Assembly: GCA_963788225.1 (NCBI GenBank)
Contig: CAWBGI010000005.1
Location: forward strand, 186,001 to 250,000
Source: Sulfotelmatobacter sp963788225
GTDB taxonomy: Bacteria; Acidobacteriota; Terriglobia; Terriglobales; Acidobacteriaceae
DNA length: 64,000 nucleotides
Direction: 5' to 3'
The notes under the pieces are model-generated. The model saw only the letters and a program-made list of their open reading frames with translations. It did not search any database and was not told the origin of the DNA. The translations under genes were made by a program, and so were the position numbers. This document shows positions 46,232 through 55,359 of this stretch, piece by piece; position 1 is the first letter of the stretch, and each line of letters starts with the position of its first letter.

Positions 46232-47629
46232 ATGAGTTCGCCCAATACCGAGGAATTGCTCGATCCAGAGTGCAACGAATGCGCGGACGTTGCCGCGCTC
46301 GCTGGCGAGCGCGGCAAACCTGAGAACAGCCGCTTCTCCGGCAAGTTCGCGCGCTGGGTAACTAAGGGCGGATTGGCCATTGTCGATCAGGGACTGATCT
46401 CCGGCTCAAATTTTCTCATCGGCATTCTGCTGGCACGCTGGCTCATGCCGGAGCAGTACGGCGCTTTCGCACTGGCCTTTTCAGTGTTCCTGCTGCTCTC
46501 TTATGTCTACCAATCGTTTCTCGCCGAGCCGCAGGCGGTGTTCAGCGGATCGGCCTACAGCGGATCGCTGCGCGGATATCTGAAAACGCTGCTCGGCATC
46601 CACCTGATTCTGACCTGCTTCGGCGTGCTTTTACTGGGAGGCGCTGCCGCGATCGCTGCGGTTGTGGGCAAGGGAAATGGTCTGCCGGGCGCGCTGGCTG
46701 GAGTCGCGATCGCCTCACCCTGCATTCTTTTTTTCTGGCTGATGCGCCGTTCGTTCTACATGAACATGGCGCCCGGCCGCGCCGCGGTGGGAGCGTTCCT
46801 GTACTTCGTCGTAGTCACGGCCGGATTGTTCATCGCGTTCAGGAAAGCGTTGATCTCGCCGTTCTCTGCCTATCTGCTGATGGCGATCGGCGCTGTGGGC
46901 ACCGGCTTGTACCTGCTCTCGCAAATTAATAAAGTGCTGCCGCCAGACACCGCCGTTCCACCCACACGGCGCGAGGCGTGGCGCAAGCACTGGGGATATG
47001 GAAAGTGGGCGCTGGCAGTTTCAGTGGTGACCTGGATTCCGTACTACATGTATTACCCGCTGGTCAGCGCCTTCTCCGGAATGGCGCAGGCAGGCCAGTT
47101 GCGGGCGCTGATGAATTTGTCGCTGCCCATGGAACAGAGCTACACGGCGCTTTCAATTCTTTTTCTTCCCTACGCGGCGCGGGTGTGCCGGCAAAAAGGA
47201 ATCTCCAGCGCAGGCCCACTGGTGGCGAAAATTACATCGCTGTTTGTGGCCGGCGCGGTGGCATATTGGGCGATCCTGATTCCGTTCAGGGGCCCAGTGT
47301 TTCACCTGCTCTACGGTGGAAAATATATGGAAGTCGCGCACTTCATTCCCTACGTGGCGTTGGGGACAACAATGTGGGCAGCGGCATTCGGTCCTGCGAT
47401 TCTGTTGCGCGCCGTCGAGTCGCCCGATTCCATTTTTTACGCTCGCTTGGTGGCCAGCATCCTTTCGCTGTTGATCGGAGTCCCCGCCACGCGCGCGTTC
47501 GGCCTGTGGGGCGTGGTTTGGAGCCTGGTCGTCGCCAATCTCGCGGCGTTCCTGATCTCGCTCTACATTTTGCGCCGCAAGTCGAAATCGATTCCGGTAT
47601 TGAATCCAGTTTTTCAAGGTGAGGGATAG
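46232..47629 (+). CDS. Wzx-like polysaccharide flippase
   Basis: The 465-residue protein has about 12 to 14 hydrophobic helices, with a charged cytoplasmic N-terminus of about 45 residues. The start of the transporter (GGLAIVDQGLISGSNFLIGILLAR) resembles O-antigen/MATE-like flippases. It would move lipid-linked repeat units across the inner membrane. The Wzy-like protein is encoded three genes downstream. Confidence 0.85.
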   Translation: MSSPNTEELLDPECNECADVAALAGERGKPENSRFSGKFARWVTKGGLAIVDQGLISGSNFLIGILLARWLMPEQYGAFALAFSVFLLLSYVYQSFLAEPQAVFSGSAYSGSLRGYLKTLLGIHLILTCFGVLLLGGAAAIAAVVGKGNGLPGALAGVAIASPCILFFWLMRRSFYMNMAPGRAAVGAFLYFVVVTAGLFIAFRKALISPFSAYLLMAIGAVGTGLYLLSQINKVLPPDTAVPPTRREAWRKHWGYGKWALAVSVVTWIPYYMYYPLVSAFSGMAQAGQLRALMNLSLPMEQSYTALSILFLPYAARVCRQKGISSAGPLVAKITSLFVAGAVAYWAILIPFRGPVFHLLYGGKYMEVAHFIPYVALGTTMWAAAFGPAILLRAVESPDSIFYARLVASILSLLIGVPATRAFGLWGVVWSLVVANLAAFLISLYILRRKSKSIPVLNPVFQGEG

Positions 47630-47638
47630 ATTAAATTT

Positions 47639-48535
47639 ATGACGATCCAAGAACTCCGTTACAAAGCGTCGCGAACCAAACTCCGTGCGCCAAAAGCGTG
47701 GTGGGAGCACCGGGGTCTGAACGACAAGGATGTATTGTTTGCATCCTTCGAGCGCTCCGGCAACACCTGGCTGCGTTTCGTCCTCATGGAAATTCTTACC
47801 AAGGGCGACGCCGGATTCCTGAACGTCAATCAGGTCCTCCCGGAAATGGGCACGCACCGTGAGATGAAGCCCGTACTGCCCAACGGCGGCCGCCTCATCA
47901 AGACTCACGAGCAGTATCGCTCCGAATACAAGCGCGCCATTTACTTGATGCGCGACCTGCGCGACGTCATGCTTTCGAACTGGGCGCGCGACAAGGAAAT
48001 GGGCTTCTCCGCGTACTTCGATCACGGCAAGGGCATGGACGGATACGTCGAATCTTTCCTGCAAGGGAAGGTTACTCGCTTCGGATCGTGGCAGTCGCAC
48101 GTGGATTCCTGGCTGAATTGTCCTCTGGCCAAGAACGGAAACCTGCTGGTGGTGCGTTACGAAGACTTGCGCCGCGACAGTGAGAATGGACTGGTGGAAA
48201 TGCTGGATTTCCTCGGAATCAAGAGCGATCGCGACCGCATCCGCCGCGCCGTCGAGAATAATTCTCTGCGCAACATGCGTGAGAAGGAAGAGAAGGCGAA
48301 GAACTCTGGAGCTACTCTGGGCAAAGGAACTCTGCTGCGCAAGCATAACGTCAATCGTGAAGATGCCCGCTTTGTTCGCACGGGCTCGATCGGCGGCTGG
48401 CGCGAAAAATTAACCGACTCGCAAATCGATATGGTCACCAGGTATGCCGGCGATGCTTTGTTGCGGGCCGGATATCCCGCAGGGCTTGCCATGCCGGTGC
48501 AGGGCGAAGAAGTGACCGCTGAAATTCGGGCGTAA
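47639..48535 (+). CDS. sulfotransferase
   Basis: The 298-residue protein has the PAPS 5'-phosphosulfate loop FERSGNTWLR near residue 38, the 3'-phosphate region RDLRDVMLSNW, and GSIGGWREKLT near the C-terminus, as in P-loop sulfotransferases of the Sulfotransfer_1 type. It is cytoplasmic. In this setting it likely sulfates an EPS sugar or the NRPS product. It starts 9 nt after the flippase stop. Confidence 0.88.
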   Translation: MTIQELRYKASRTKLRAPKAWWEHRGLNDKDVLFASFERSGNTWLRFVLMEILTKGDAGFLNVNQVLPEMGTHREMKPVLPNGGRLIKTHEQYRSEYKRAIYLMRDLRDVMLSNWARDKEMGFSAYFDHGKGMDGYVESFLQGKVTRFGSWQSHVDSWLNCPLAKNGNLLVVRYEDLRRDSENGLVEMLDFLGIKSDRDRIRRAVENNSLRNMREKEEKAKNSGATLGKGTLLRKHNVNREDARFVRTGSIGGWREKLTDSQIDMVTRYAGDALLRAGYPAGLAMPVQGEEVTAEIRA

Positions 48536-48572
48536 CGGAGCTACAGTCCGCCCGCGGCTAGAGGAGGATCGA

Positions 48573-49457
48573 ATGATTGGAAGGATACTAACAGTTGCGA
48601 TTGCCCTGAATTGCGTAGTCGTTGCGTCGGCCCAGAGCCGCCGAAACACCGCTCCTCACGTGTATTCCTATTCAGCGATCGCCTATCCCGGCGCCACGAC
48701 GACCAATGCCTACGGCATCAACAAGTATGGCGAAATAGTGGGAACCTACACGGTGCCAGGGATGGCCGCTGGTTTCCTGTACGACAACGGCGCGTTCCAG
48801 TCGATTCAGTACGCACCGGGTTCCACTACCTACGCCTCCGGCATAAACAATGCCGGTCAGATAGTCGGAGACTTCGTCAACTCGTCCTGTACGAATCTCC
48901 AGGAGAGCTGCGCCTTTGTGGACACCACCGGCGTTTTCGAAATCCTCGACTTTACAGGATCGTACAGCACAAACGCGAATGGCATCAACGACAGCGGCGA
49001 GGTCGTCGGCTTCTATTTTAACGGGAGCGATAACACTGGTTACCGTTACGCGTCAGGTGCCTACGAATCGCTTAAATTTCCAGGCGCTACGAATACCTAC
49101 CCAACCGGCATAAATGATTCGGGCCAGATCGTTGGCTATTACGACGTCCCCGGGAGGGAGCAAGGATTCACCTACTCGAATGGGAAGTGGCGGCAGGTAG
49201 CAGTTCCCGGAGCACAAGGCGCGCTTGCAACGGGGATAAACGCCTCAGGCCAGATCTCCGGCCTGTACAACGACCCGAAGGGAAACTACCACGGGTTTGT
49301 GGACACCGACGGGGTTTTCGTGACCTTGGACTTCCCCGCCGCCACGACCACCTGGGCGTTGGGCATCTCTGACACGGGACAGGTCGTCGGGTTCTATTCC
49401 GGCGCGGGCTGTCCCGTAAATCAAGGGTGTAGTTTCCTTGCCACGCCCAGTCGCTAG
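48573..49457 (+). CDS. secreted HAF-repeat protein
   Basis: The 294-residue protein has a signal peptide (ILTVAIALNCVVVASAQS) and about six copies of a roughly 40-residue repeat with the core YGINxxGxIVGxY, as in extracellular HAF-type repeats that likely form a beta-propeller. A very strong AGAGGAGG precedes the ATG. No catalytic residues are evident. Its place in the EPS locus suggests a surface or matrix role. Confidence 0.8.
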   Translation: MIGRILTVAIALNCVVVASAQSRRNTAPHVYSYSAIAYPGATTTNAYGINKYGEIVGTYTVPGMAAGFLYDNGAFQSIQYAPGSTTYASGINNAGQIVGDFVNSSCTNLQESCAFVDTTGVFEILDFTGSYSTNANGINDSGEVVGFYFNGSDNTGYRYASGAYESLKFPGATNTYPTGINDSGQIVGYYDVPGREQGFTYSNGKWRQVAVPGAQGALATGINASGQISGLYNDPKGNYHGFVDTDGVFVTLDFPAATTTWALGISDTGQVVGFYSGAGCPVNQGCSFLATPSR

Positions 49458-49512
49458 CTGCGGCGGCGAGAATCGCTGCGAAACTCGATGGCTCAAAGGT
49501 AACCGGCAGAAT

Positions 49513-50604
49513 ATGACTGAAGTAAGGAAGAAATTCGGAGCGTTTCTGGCGATCATGCTTATGGCCGTCCCCCTCGCCGTGACGGAGAAGGCCGCGGCGC
49601 AGACGAAAGACGAGACCAGCACCCTGCGCCAGGCTGCCGAGAAGACAGGCTTTTGGGTGGGCACGACGATCCAGGGAAGAATGTGGAATCGCGATCCTGA
49701 ATATAAACCGGTGCTGGGGCGGGAATTTAACGCCGCGGTCTCCATCGTTTTTCCCGGCCTCACGCAGCCGGAGCGTGGACGTTTTGATTTCAATGCCATG
49801 GACGAAGCCATGCGTTTCGCCAAAGAACGCAACATGAAACTCATGGGTCACTGCCTGGTGTACAACAATCCCACATCACCGTCATGGCTGCACTTTAACG
49901 GCGTGACTTGCGGTGGTTGGTCGGCCAAGGATCTGGACGAGATATTGAAAGATCATATTCAGAGAGTAGTCCGCCACGGTGGCGATTCTTATTACGCCTG
50001 GGAAGTGGCGAATGAGCCAACTCAGCAGATGCGTAACAGTTGCTGGGCGCGCACTTTGGGCCAAGAGCAGTACATGGTGAAGGCGTTTCAATATGCACAC
50101 GAAGCCAATCCGAATGCAATGCTCCTGCTCAACGACACATTCGGGCAAGCTGGCATTGAGAAAGATCGCGCCGACGCATTCTTCGCTCTGGTCAAGCGAC
50201 TCAAAGACGCAGGCGCTCCCATCGATGTCGTGGGAACCGAGATGCACTGGGAAATGCCGCAGTTGCGGCCCACCTACCTCGAAGAATTCAAGGACTTTCT
50301 CGCCAACGCGCGCAAGGTCGGCGTCAAAGTGCATGTCACCGAAATGGACGTTTACCAGGGTCCGGCAGACTCTCCCGAAGTTTTTGCCCGGCAGAAGGAG
50401 ATTTTCTACAACATCGTGCACACCTGCTTGCTGGATTCGAATTGCATCGGCTTCATGACCTGGGGTATCGCCGACCGCTACACCTGGCTGCGCACCTCGG
50501 ATTGGAAGAACATGCCGAACGCCAAGCCCGTGTTGTTCGACGACAATTTCAATAAGAAGCCCGCCTACTACGGCGTGCTGCAGGCGTTAAAAGAGGGACG
50601 TTAA
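49513..50604 (+). CDS. GH10 endo-1,4-beta-xylanase
   Basis: From ATG 49513 the product is 363 residues with a signal peptide (GAFLAIMLMAVPLAVTEKAAA). The GH10 acid/base Glu lies in YYAWEVANEP and the nucleophile Glu in VHVTEMDVY. LMGHCLVYNN and FMTWGIADRYTWL also match family 10. No binding module is present. Within an EPS locus it may trim or edit a xylose-containing polymer rather than digest plant xylan. Confidence 0.92.
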   Translation: MTEVRKKFGAFLAIMLMAVPLAVTEKAAAQTKDETSTLRQAAEKTGFWVGTTIQGRMWNRDPEYKPVLGREFNAAVSIVFPGLTQPERGRFDFNAMDEAMRFAKERNMKLMGHCLVYNNPTSPSWLHFNGVTCGGWSAKDLDEILKDHIQRVVRHGGDSYYAWEVANEPTQQMRNSCWARTLGQEQYMVKAFQYAHEANPNAMLLLNDTFGQAGIEKDRADAFFALVKRLKDAGAPIDVVGTEMHWEMPQLRPTYLEEFKDFLANARKVGVKVHVTEMDVYQGPADSPEVFARQKEIFYNIVHTCLLDSNCIGFMTWGIADRYTWLRTSDWKNMPNAKPVLFDDNFNKKPAYYGVLQALKEGR

Positions 50605-50627
50605 GAGAGGATGTTGAAAGAACAACG

Positions 50628-52184
50628 ATGAGCAGTGTCATCTTAGATCGGACGCCGGAACACAGCCTGGATTTGCGCCGCCGCAATCCAATATGGCTGA
50701 TCGTGTTGTTTGTCCTGGTCGGGTTCTCGATCTCGGTTCTCGTGTCTCTGCTTGCCGGCTCCAAGCCCTACGGCGTCTTGATCGCAGCCACGGCGATCAT
50801 GCTGGCGATTCCAATGACGATATTGGTTTTCCAGGCGCTGCCTCAGGGCTGGGCCAAGCTTCAGATCCTGCGCCAGAACTGGACCTGGTGGCACCCGCTG
50901 TGGTTTTTCATCTTCTTCAGCATGCTGGTGTTCCGCATCCGCGACGTTGGCGCCGCCAAGGCGAATCCCCTGGACGCCTGGGCAATGACCCGTATTCTGC
51001 CGGAAGTGTTCGTGTCGCTGTCTCTGATAATTCGGCTGCTCTTGAAAAAGCCCAATTGGATGCGTGCCTTGTTCACCGGCATTCCGGGGGCTATGGCCGT
51101 CTATTGCCTGGTTTGCGTCGCCTCTTCCGCCTGGTCAGTGAACGCCTCATGGACGGCCTACAAGTCGCTGGAGTTTTTGGCCGACGTTTCTTTGCTCGCC
51201 TCAATTGTCGCCAGCGCCGATTCGTCACTGACCTATCAGAATCTTTTGGATTGGACGCTGACTTTCTATGGACTATCTCTGGTCGGCGTCTGGATCAACC
51301 TTCCAATCTGGCCAACCGAAGCGATGGATGGCGGCCGGCTCACCGGAGTCGTCCCAGTGGAAGCTTCAAACAGCGTGGGAACGTCGGGCGCAGTGTTGTG
51401 CCTGGTTTCGATTTGCCGGCTCATGCCGTTGTTTGGCCGCGCCAAGAGCAAAGCCTGGTATATCTTCCTTTTTATTTCTGGCTTGGTCTCCATGGTCTTG
51501 TCGCAGACCAGAAACTCAGAAGCCGCCTTCATGGTTGCGGTAATGCTCGTCGTGGTCTTCCAGAAGCAGTTGCGAAAAATTGTGCTGGTGAGCACTGCAG
51601 TGTTGGCTCCTTTCGTCGCGGTATCGGTCCTCCTGAGCCAACGCATGTGGGTGAAAGCCGGAGACCTGATCTTGAGCTTTGCCGAGCGGGATCAATCCTC
51701 GGGAGCCATCGGTTCTTTGAGCGGTCGCACCGCCTGGTGGGCCTACGGCATTGAGCAGTTGTCGCATCACCCGTTCACCGGATTAGGCGCTTACGCAGCC
51801 GGCCGCTTCGCTGTGCTCGGCAAACTTGGTGTCGGCGCCGCAGCTATGATGCACAGCGACTGGATTGAAGTGGCTATCGGCACCAGCTTCTGGGGATTGA
51901 TTCCTTTCGCCGCCGCTCTTATCGCTGCCTGGTGGCTGCTGATCAAATGCATCCGCAGCAACGCTTTCTCTCCGGCTCAACGCCAGCTTGCGCTCGAATG
52001 TCTCGCGCTACTTTGCATGCTCACATTGCATTCTTTCTTTAATGACGAACTGAGCTGGCACTGCCCTCTGCTTTATTTCATGATTCTGGGTTATGCCGAA
52101 TTTATCCGGGTGCAACGCAAGGCTGAGCCCGTCGTTGTGACGAGAGAGCCCAGAGCCTGGGAGATGTCCACGATTTCAGATTGA
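50628..52184 (+). CDS. Wzy/O-antigen-ligase-like membrane polymerase
   Basis: The 518-residue protein has around ten to twelve membrane helices. The long extracellular loop with LSGRTAWWAYGIEQLSHHPF followed by GLGAYAAGRF is the pattern of the Wzy_C/O-antigen ligase family. It would polymerise flipped repeat units or ligate them to an acceptor. It lies 23 nt after the xylanase gene. Confidence 0.87.
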   Translation: MSSVILDRTPEHSLDLRRRNPIWLIVLFVLVGFSISVLVSLLAGSKPYGVLIAATAIMLAIPMTILVFQALPQGWAKLQILRQNWTWWHPLWFFIFFSMLVFRIRDVGAAKANPLDAWAMTRILPEVFVSLSLIIRLLLKKPNWMRALFTGIPGAMAVYCLVCVASSAWSVNASWTAYKSLEFLADVSLLASIVASADSSLTYQNLLDWTLTFYGLSLVGVWINLPIWPTEAMDGGRLTGVVPVEASNSVGTSGAVLCLVSICRLMPLFGRAKSKAWYIFLFISGLVSMVLSQTRNSEAAFMVAVMLVVVFQKQLRKIVLVSTAVLAPFVAVSVLLSQRMWVKAGDLILSFAERDQSSGAIGSLSGRTAWWAYGIEQLSHHPFTGLGAYAAGRFAVLGKLGVGAAAMMHSDWIEVAIGTSFWGLIPFAAALIAAWWLLIKCIRSNAFSPAQRQLALECLALLCMLTLHSFFNDELSWHCPLLYFMILGYAEFIRVQRKAEPVVVTREPRAWEMSTISD

Positions 52185-52283
52185 AGATTTCTTGACCGAA
52201 GGGTGCACCGCGGGAAAGAAGTACAGCAAACAGGGTTTCACAAGCTGCAACAAACCAATAAACTCTTAGGGGGAGTGAACGAA

Positions 52284-53282
52284 ATGGGGAACAAGACTCG
52301 TATTTTGGTAACTGGGGCCGGTGGATTCATTGGTCATCATCTGGTCAAGCGCCTGAAGGCCGATGGTCACTGGGTTCGCGGCGTGGATATTAAACAACCG
52401 GAGTATGAAAAGTCCGCAGCCGACGACTTTCGACTCTTAGACCTGCGCATCTGGGAAAACTGCCTCGAAGCTACCCGCGATATCGATCAGGTTTACAACC
52501 TGGCTGCCGACATGGGCGGAATCGGTTACATCACCGCATTCCTCGCCGACATCTCGAAGAACAACATCCTGATCAACGCCCACATGCTCGAAGCCAGCAA
52601 GCAGAACGACGTCAAGCGTTATCTGTTTTCCTCCTCGGCTTGCGTGTACGCGCAATCGAAGCAGAAGTCTGCCGAAGTCACGCCGCTCAAAGAAGAAGAC
52701 GCCTATCCGGCTGATCCCGAGCCCGGCTACGGCTGGGAAAAGCTTTTCGCCGAAGAGCTTTGCCGCTATTACTATCACGACTACAAGTTTGAGACGCGCA
52801 TTGTGCGCTTCCACAACGTGTACGGCCCGCTCGGCACCTACGACGGCGGCAAGGAGAAATCTCCCGCCGCCATCTCCCGCAAAGTCGCTAAGGCTCAGGA
52901 CGGCGGCGAGATCGAGATCTGGGGCGACGGCGACCAGACCCGCTCCTACATGTACGTGGACGATTGCGTGGAAGGCCTGATTCGCCTGATGGCTTCGAAC
53001 CATCGCGAAGCGCTCAACCTCGGCACCGACGAAATGGTGAGTATCAATCACCTGGTCGACATGATCTGCGGCATCGCAGGCAAAAAGTTGACCAAGCGCC
53101 ATGACATGACCAAGCCACAGGGCGTTCGCGGACGCAACAGCGACAACACTCTGCTGCGCAAGGTGCTGGGCTGGGAGCCGAACATGCCTCTGGAAAAGGG
53201 CCTGGCTATCACCTACAAGTGGATTGCCAGCGAAGTGAAGAAGAAGGAAGTCGGCGAACTCGCTGAAGTTGCCGGCGACTAA
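52284..53282 (+). CDS. NAD-dependent sugar-nucleotide epimerase, GDP-mannose 3,5-epimerase-like
   Basis: From ATG 52284 (GGGGGAG upstream) the product is 332 residues. The NAD loop is TGAGGFIGHH; VYNLAADMGGIGYI, FSSSACVYAQSKQ, the catalytic YGWEK and VRFHNVYGPLGTYDGGKEKS closely follow plant-type GDP-mannose 3,5-epimerases. It would give GDP-L-galactose-type sugars for the polymer. Another epimerase specificity is possible. Confidence 0.88.
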   Translation: MGNKTRILVTGAGGFIGHHLVKRLKADGHWVRGVDIKQPEYEKSAADDFRLLDLRIWENCLEATRDIDQVYNLAADMGGIGYITAFLADISKNNILINAHMLEASKQNDVKRYLFSSSACVYAQSKQKSAEVTPLKEEDAYPADPEPGYGWEKLFAEELCRYYYHDYKFETRIVRFHNVYGPLGTYDGGKEKSPAAISRKVAKAQDGGEIEIWGDGDQTRSYMYVDDCVEGLIRLMASNHREALNLGTDEMVSINHLVDMICGIAGKKLTKRHDMTKPQGVRGRNSDNTLLRKVLGWEPNMPLEKGLAITYKWIASEVKKKEVGELAEVAGD

Positions 53283-53302
53283 CTTCATCTCGAACCTTTG
53301 CC

Positions 53303-54082
53303 ATGTCCAATCGCATGACTGATAAGTCCGTCAACATCCTGGGCGTCAGGGTCCATGCCACCAGCATGGACCGCGCCCTCGCGCGCGTCGAATCGGCGCT
53401 GGCATTAGGCGAAAAAGGCTACGTCTGCGTCACCGGCGTGCAGGGCGTCATGGAAGCCCAAACCGATTCCAACCTGAAGCGCATCATCAATCACTCGGTC
53501 CTCACCATCCCAGACGGACGCCCCACCGTCTGGGTGGGATGGCTCCGCGGATTCTTCAAGATGCGCCAGGTCACCGGCCCTGATATGATGCTCCGCCTTT
53601 GTGCGTTGTCGGCGGAGAAAGGTTACACCCACTTTTTTTACGGAGGAAACGCAGGCGTTGCCGAACAACTCAAGGATTCGCTGACGCAGCGTTTTCCCGG
53701 CATGAAAGTGGTTGGCACGTTCACTCCTCCCTTTCGCCCCCTTTTCGCGGATGAGGAAGCCGAACTCGCCCGCATGGTTGCTGAACACAAGCCGGATTTT
53801 TTCTGGGTGGGATTAAGCACGCCCAAGCAGGAAAAGTTCATGGATCAATACCTGCCCAAGCTCGACGCCAAGTTGATGTTCGGCGTGGGCGCGGCCTTCG
53901 ACATTCACAGCGGTCGCATCAAAGACGCACCGTACTGGATGAAAGTCACGGGCGTGCAGTGGCTGCATCGGATCTACCAGGACCCGGCGCGCCTGTGGAG
54001 ACGCTACCTCGTCAATAATCCGAAGTTCGTCTACCGCATCGCGCTGGAACTGCTCGGCATTCAGAAGCAGGAGACAGCCTAA
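53303..54082 (+). CDS. WecG/TagA/CpsF-family glycosyltransferase
   Basis: The 259-residue protein has the GT26 features: CVTGVQGVMEAQTD, LTIPDGRPTVW, FFYGGNAGVAEQL, FFWVGLSTPKQEKFM and MFGVGAAFDIHSG. Members transfer ManNAc-type or glucose residues onto lipid-linked intermediates at the membrane. It directly follows the epimerase gene (20 nt). Confidence 0.92.
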   Translation: MSNRMTDKSVNILGVRVHATSMDRALARVESALALGEKGYVCVTGVQGVMEAQTDSNLKRIINHSVLTIPDGRPTVWVGWLRGFFKMRQVTGPDMMLRLCALSAEKGYTHFFYGGNAGVAEQLKDSLTQRFPGMKVVGTFTPPFRPLFADEEAELARMVAEHKPDFFWVGLSTPKQEKFMDQYLPKLDAKLMFGVGAAFDIHSGRIKDAPYWMKVTGVQWLHRIYQDPARLWRRYLVNNPKFVYRIALELLGIQKQETA

Positions 54083-54088
54083 AACCTA

Positions 54089-54167
54089 GCCACGGATTTT
54101 CGCGGATTTTCACGGATACTTCTTTTGCTTTTGTTTTGATCCGTGTGGATCCGTGCAGATCCGTGGC
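54089..54167. repeat. inverted repeat with internal 10-bp direct repeats
   Basis: The left arm has three spaced copies of ACGGAT or GCGGAT (54091-54117) and the right arm three of ATCCGTG (54139-54165). GCCACGGAT pairs with ATCCGTGGC at the outer ends, around a T-rich centre. It lies between two glycosyltransferase genes, looks like a dispersed palindromic element, and could weaken read-through. Confidence 0.75.
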
Positions 54168-54180
54168 CAACATCATTTCA

Positions 54181-55359
54181 ATGAGAGTTCTAATCGTACA
54201 CGGTGCGTACCAGCAATTCGGAGGAGAAGATTCCGTTGTCCGAGCCGAACGGGAGTTGCTTGAGCGCCACGGCGACGAGGTGCTTCTCTACTCGCGGAAC
54301 AACGACGAAATCAAGCAGTTCAACACGGTGGACAAGGCTACGTTCTTCCCCCAGACTGTTTATTCCTGGAAGAGCAGCGGCGAAATTGCAGACGTGGTCC
54401 ACGGCTTCCGGCCCGATGTGGCCTTCGTCCACAACGTTTTGCCCTTGCTCTCGCCGTCGGTGTATCACAAACTGCATTCGCTGGGAGTGCCGGCGGTTCA
54501 GGTGCTGCATAACTTCCGGCCCTTCTGTCCTAACGGTTTTTACTACACGCAAGGGCAGATTTGTGAGGCATGCAAGGGCGGCAATTATCTGAATGCGGTT
54601 CGCAAGCGCTGTTATAAAGACAGCTATACGCTCAGTGGGCTGTATGCGCTCACTCTGGGCTCCAACCGCGTTGCAGGGATGGTAAACAAGATCGCCGGAT
54701 TCATCTGCCTCACGGAATTCTTCAAGATCAAGATGCAGGAGGCGGGCGTTCCTGATGCCAAGTTGTTTGTCCGGCCCAACTTTGTTTATGCGCCGCCTTT
54801 GAGTGCTGTTGGAAGCGACCCCGGCAACTATGTCCTCTACATGGGCCGCTTACACCCGGAAAAGGGCTGCTGGACTTTAATTAACGCCTTTGAACAGCTG
54901 CCGCAGGTTCCTCTGAAGATACTAGGAACTGGGCCGATGGAACAGGAATTGAAGGACTACGTTCGCCAGAAGGGAGTGAGCAACGTTCAATTCCTGGGCT
55001 TCAAGAGCGGCGACGAGAAATGGCAGTTGTTGCGAAATTCTCTTTGCCTGGTCGTTCCTTCGGAGTGGTACGAGAATTTTCCAGTGACGGTGCTCGAAGC
55101 ATTCATGGCGGCGAAGCCGGTCGTCGCCTCGCGCATGGGCGGCTTGCCTTACATCGTGGATGAAGGCCAGTCCGGCCTCTTATTTGAGGCTGGCAAGGCG
55201 AGTGAGTTAGCGCAGAAAATTCAATCCCTGGTGGATGATCCCGCTGGCGCCGTGCGCATGGGCGCTTGCGGACGCCGTTTGAGCGAAACGAAGTATGGCC
55301 CGGAACAAGGCTACAGCAATCTTATGAAAGTGTTCTCGCGGGTGCAGGCCACAGCATGA
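54181..55359 (+). CDS. GT4-family glycosyltransferase
   Basis: From ATG 54181 the product is 392 residues, starting MRVLIVHGAYQQFGGEDSVV. The C-terminal nucleotide-sugar domain has VLYMGRLHPEKGCWTLINAF and the EX7E-type EWYENFPVTVLEAFMAAKPVVAS. A Cys-rich stretch (CPNGFYYTQGQICEACKGG) is common in this EPS subgroup. It would add one sugar to the repeat unit. It overlaps the sulfotransferase gene by ATGA. Confidence 0.92.
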   Translation: MRVLIVHGAYQQFGGEDSVVRAERELLERHGDEVLLYSRNNDEIKQFNTVDKATFFPQTVYSWKSSGEIADVVHGFRPDVAFVHNVLPLLSPSVYHKLHSLGVPAVQVLHNFRPFCPNGFYYTQGQICEACKGGNYLNAVRKRCYKDSYTLSGLYALTLGSNRVAGMVNKIAGFICLTEFFKIKMQEAGVPDAKLFVRPNFVYAPPLSAVGSDPGNYVLYMGRLHPEKGCWTLINAFEQLPQVPLKILGTGPMEQELKDYVRQKGVSNVQFLGFKSGDEKWQLLRNSLCLVVPSEWYENFPVTVLEAFMAAKPVVASRMGGLPYIVDEGQSGLLFEAGKASELAQKIQSLVDDPAGAVRMGACGRRLSETKYGPEQGYSNLMKVFSRVQATA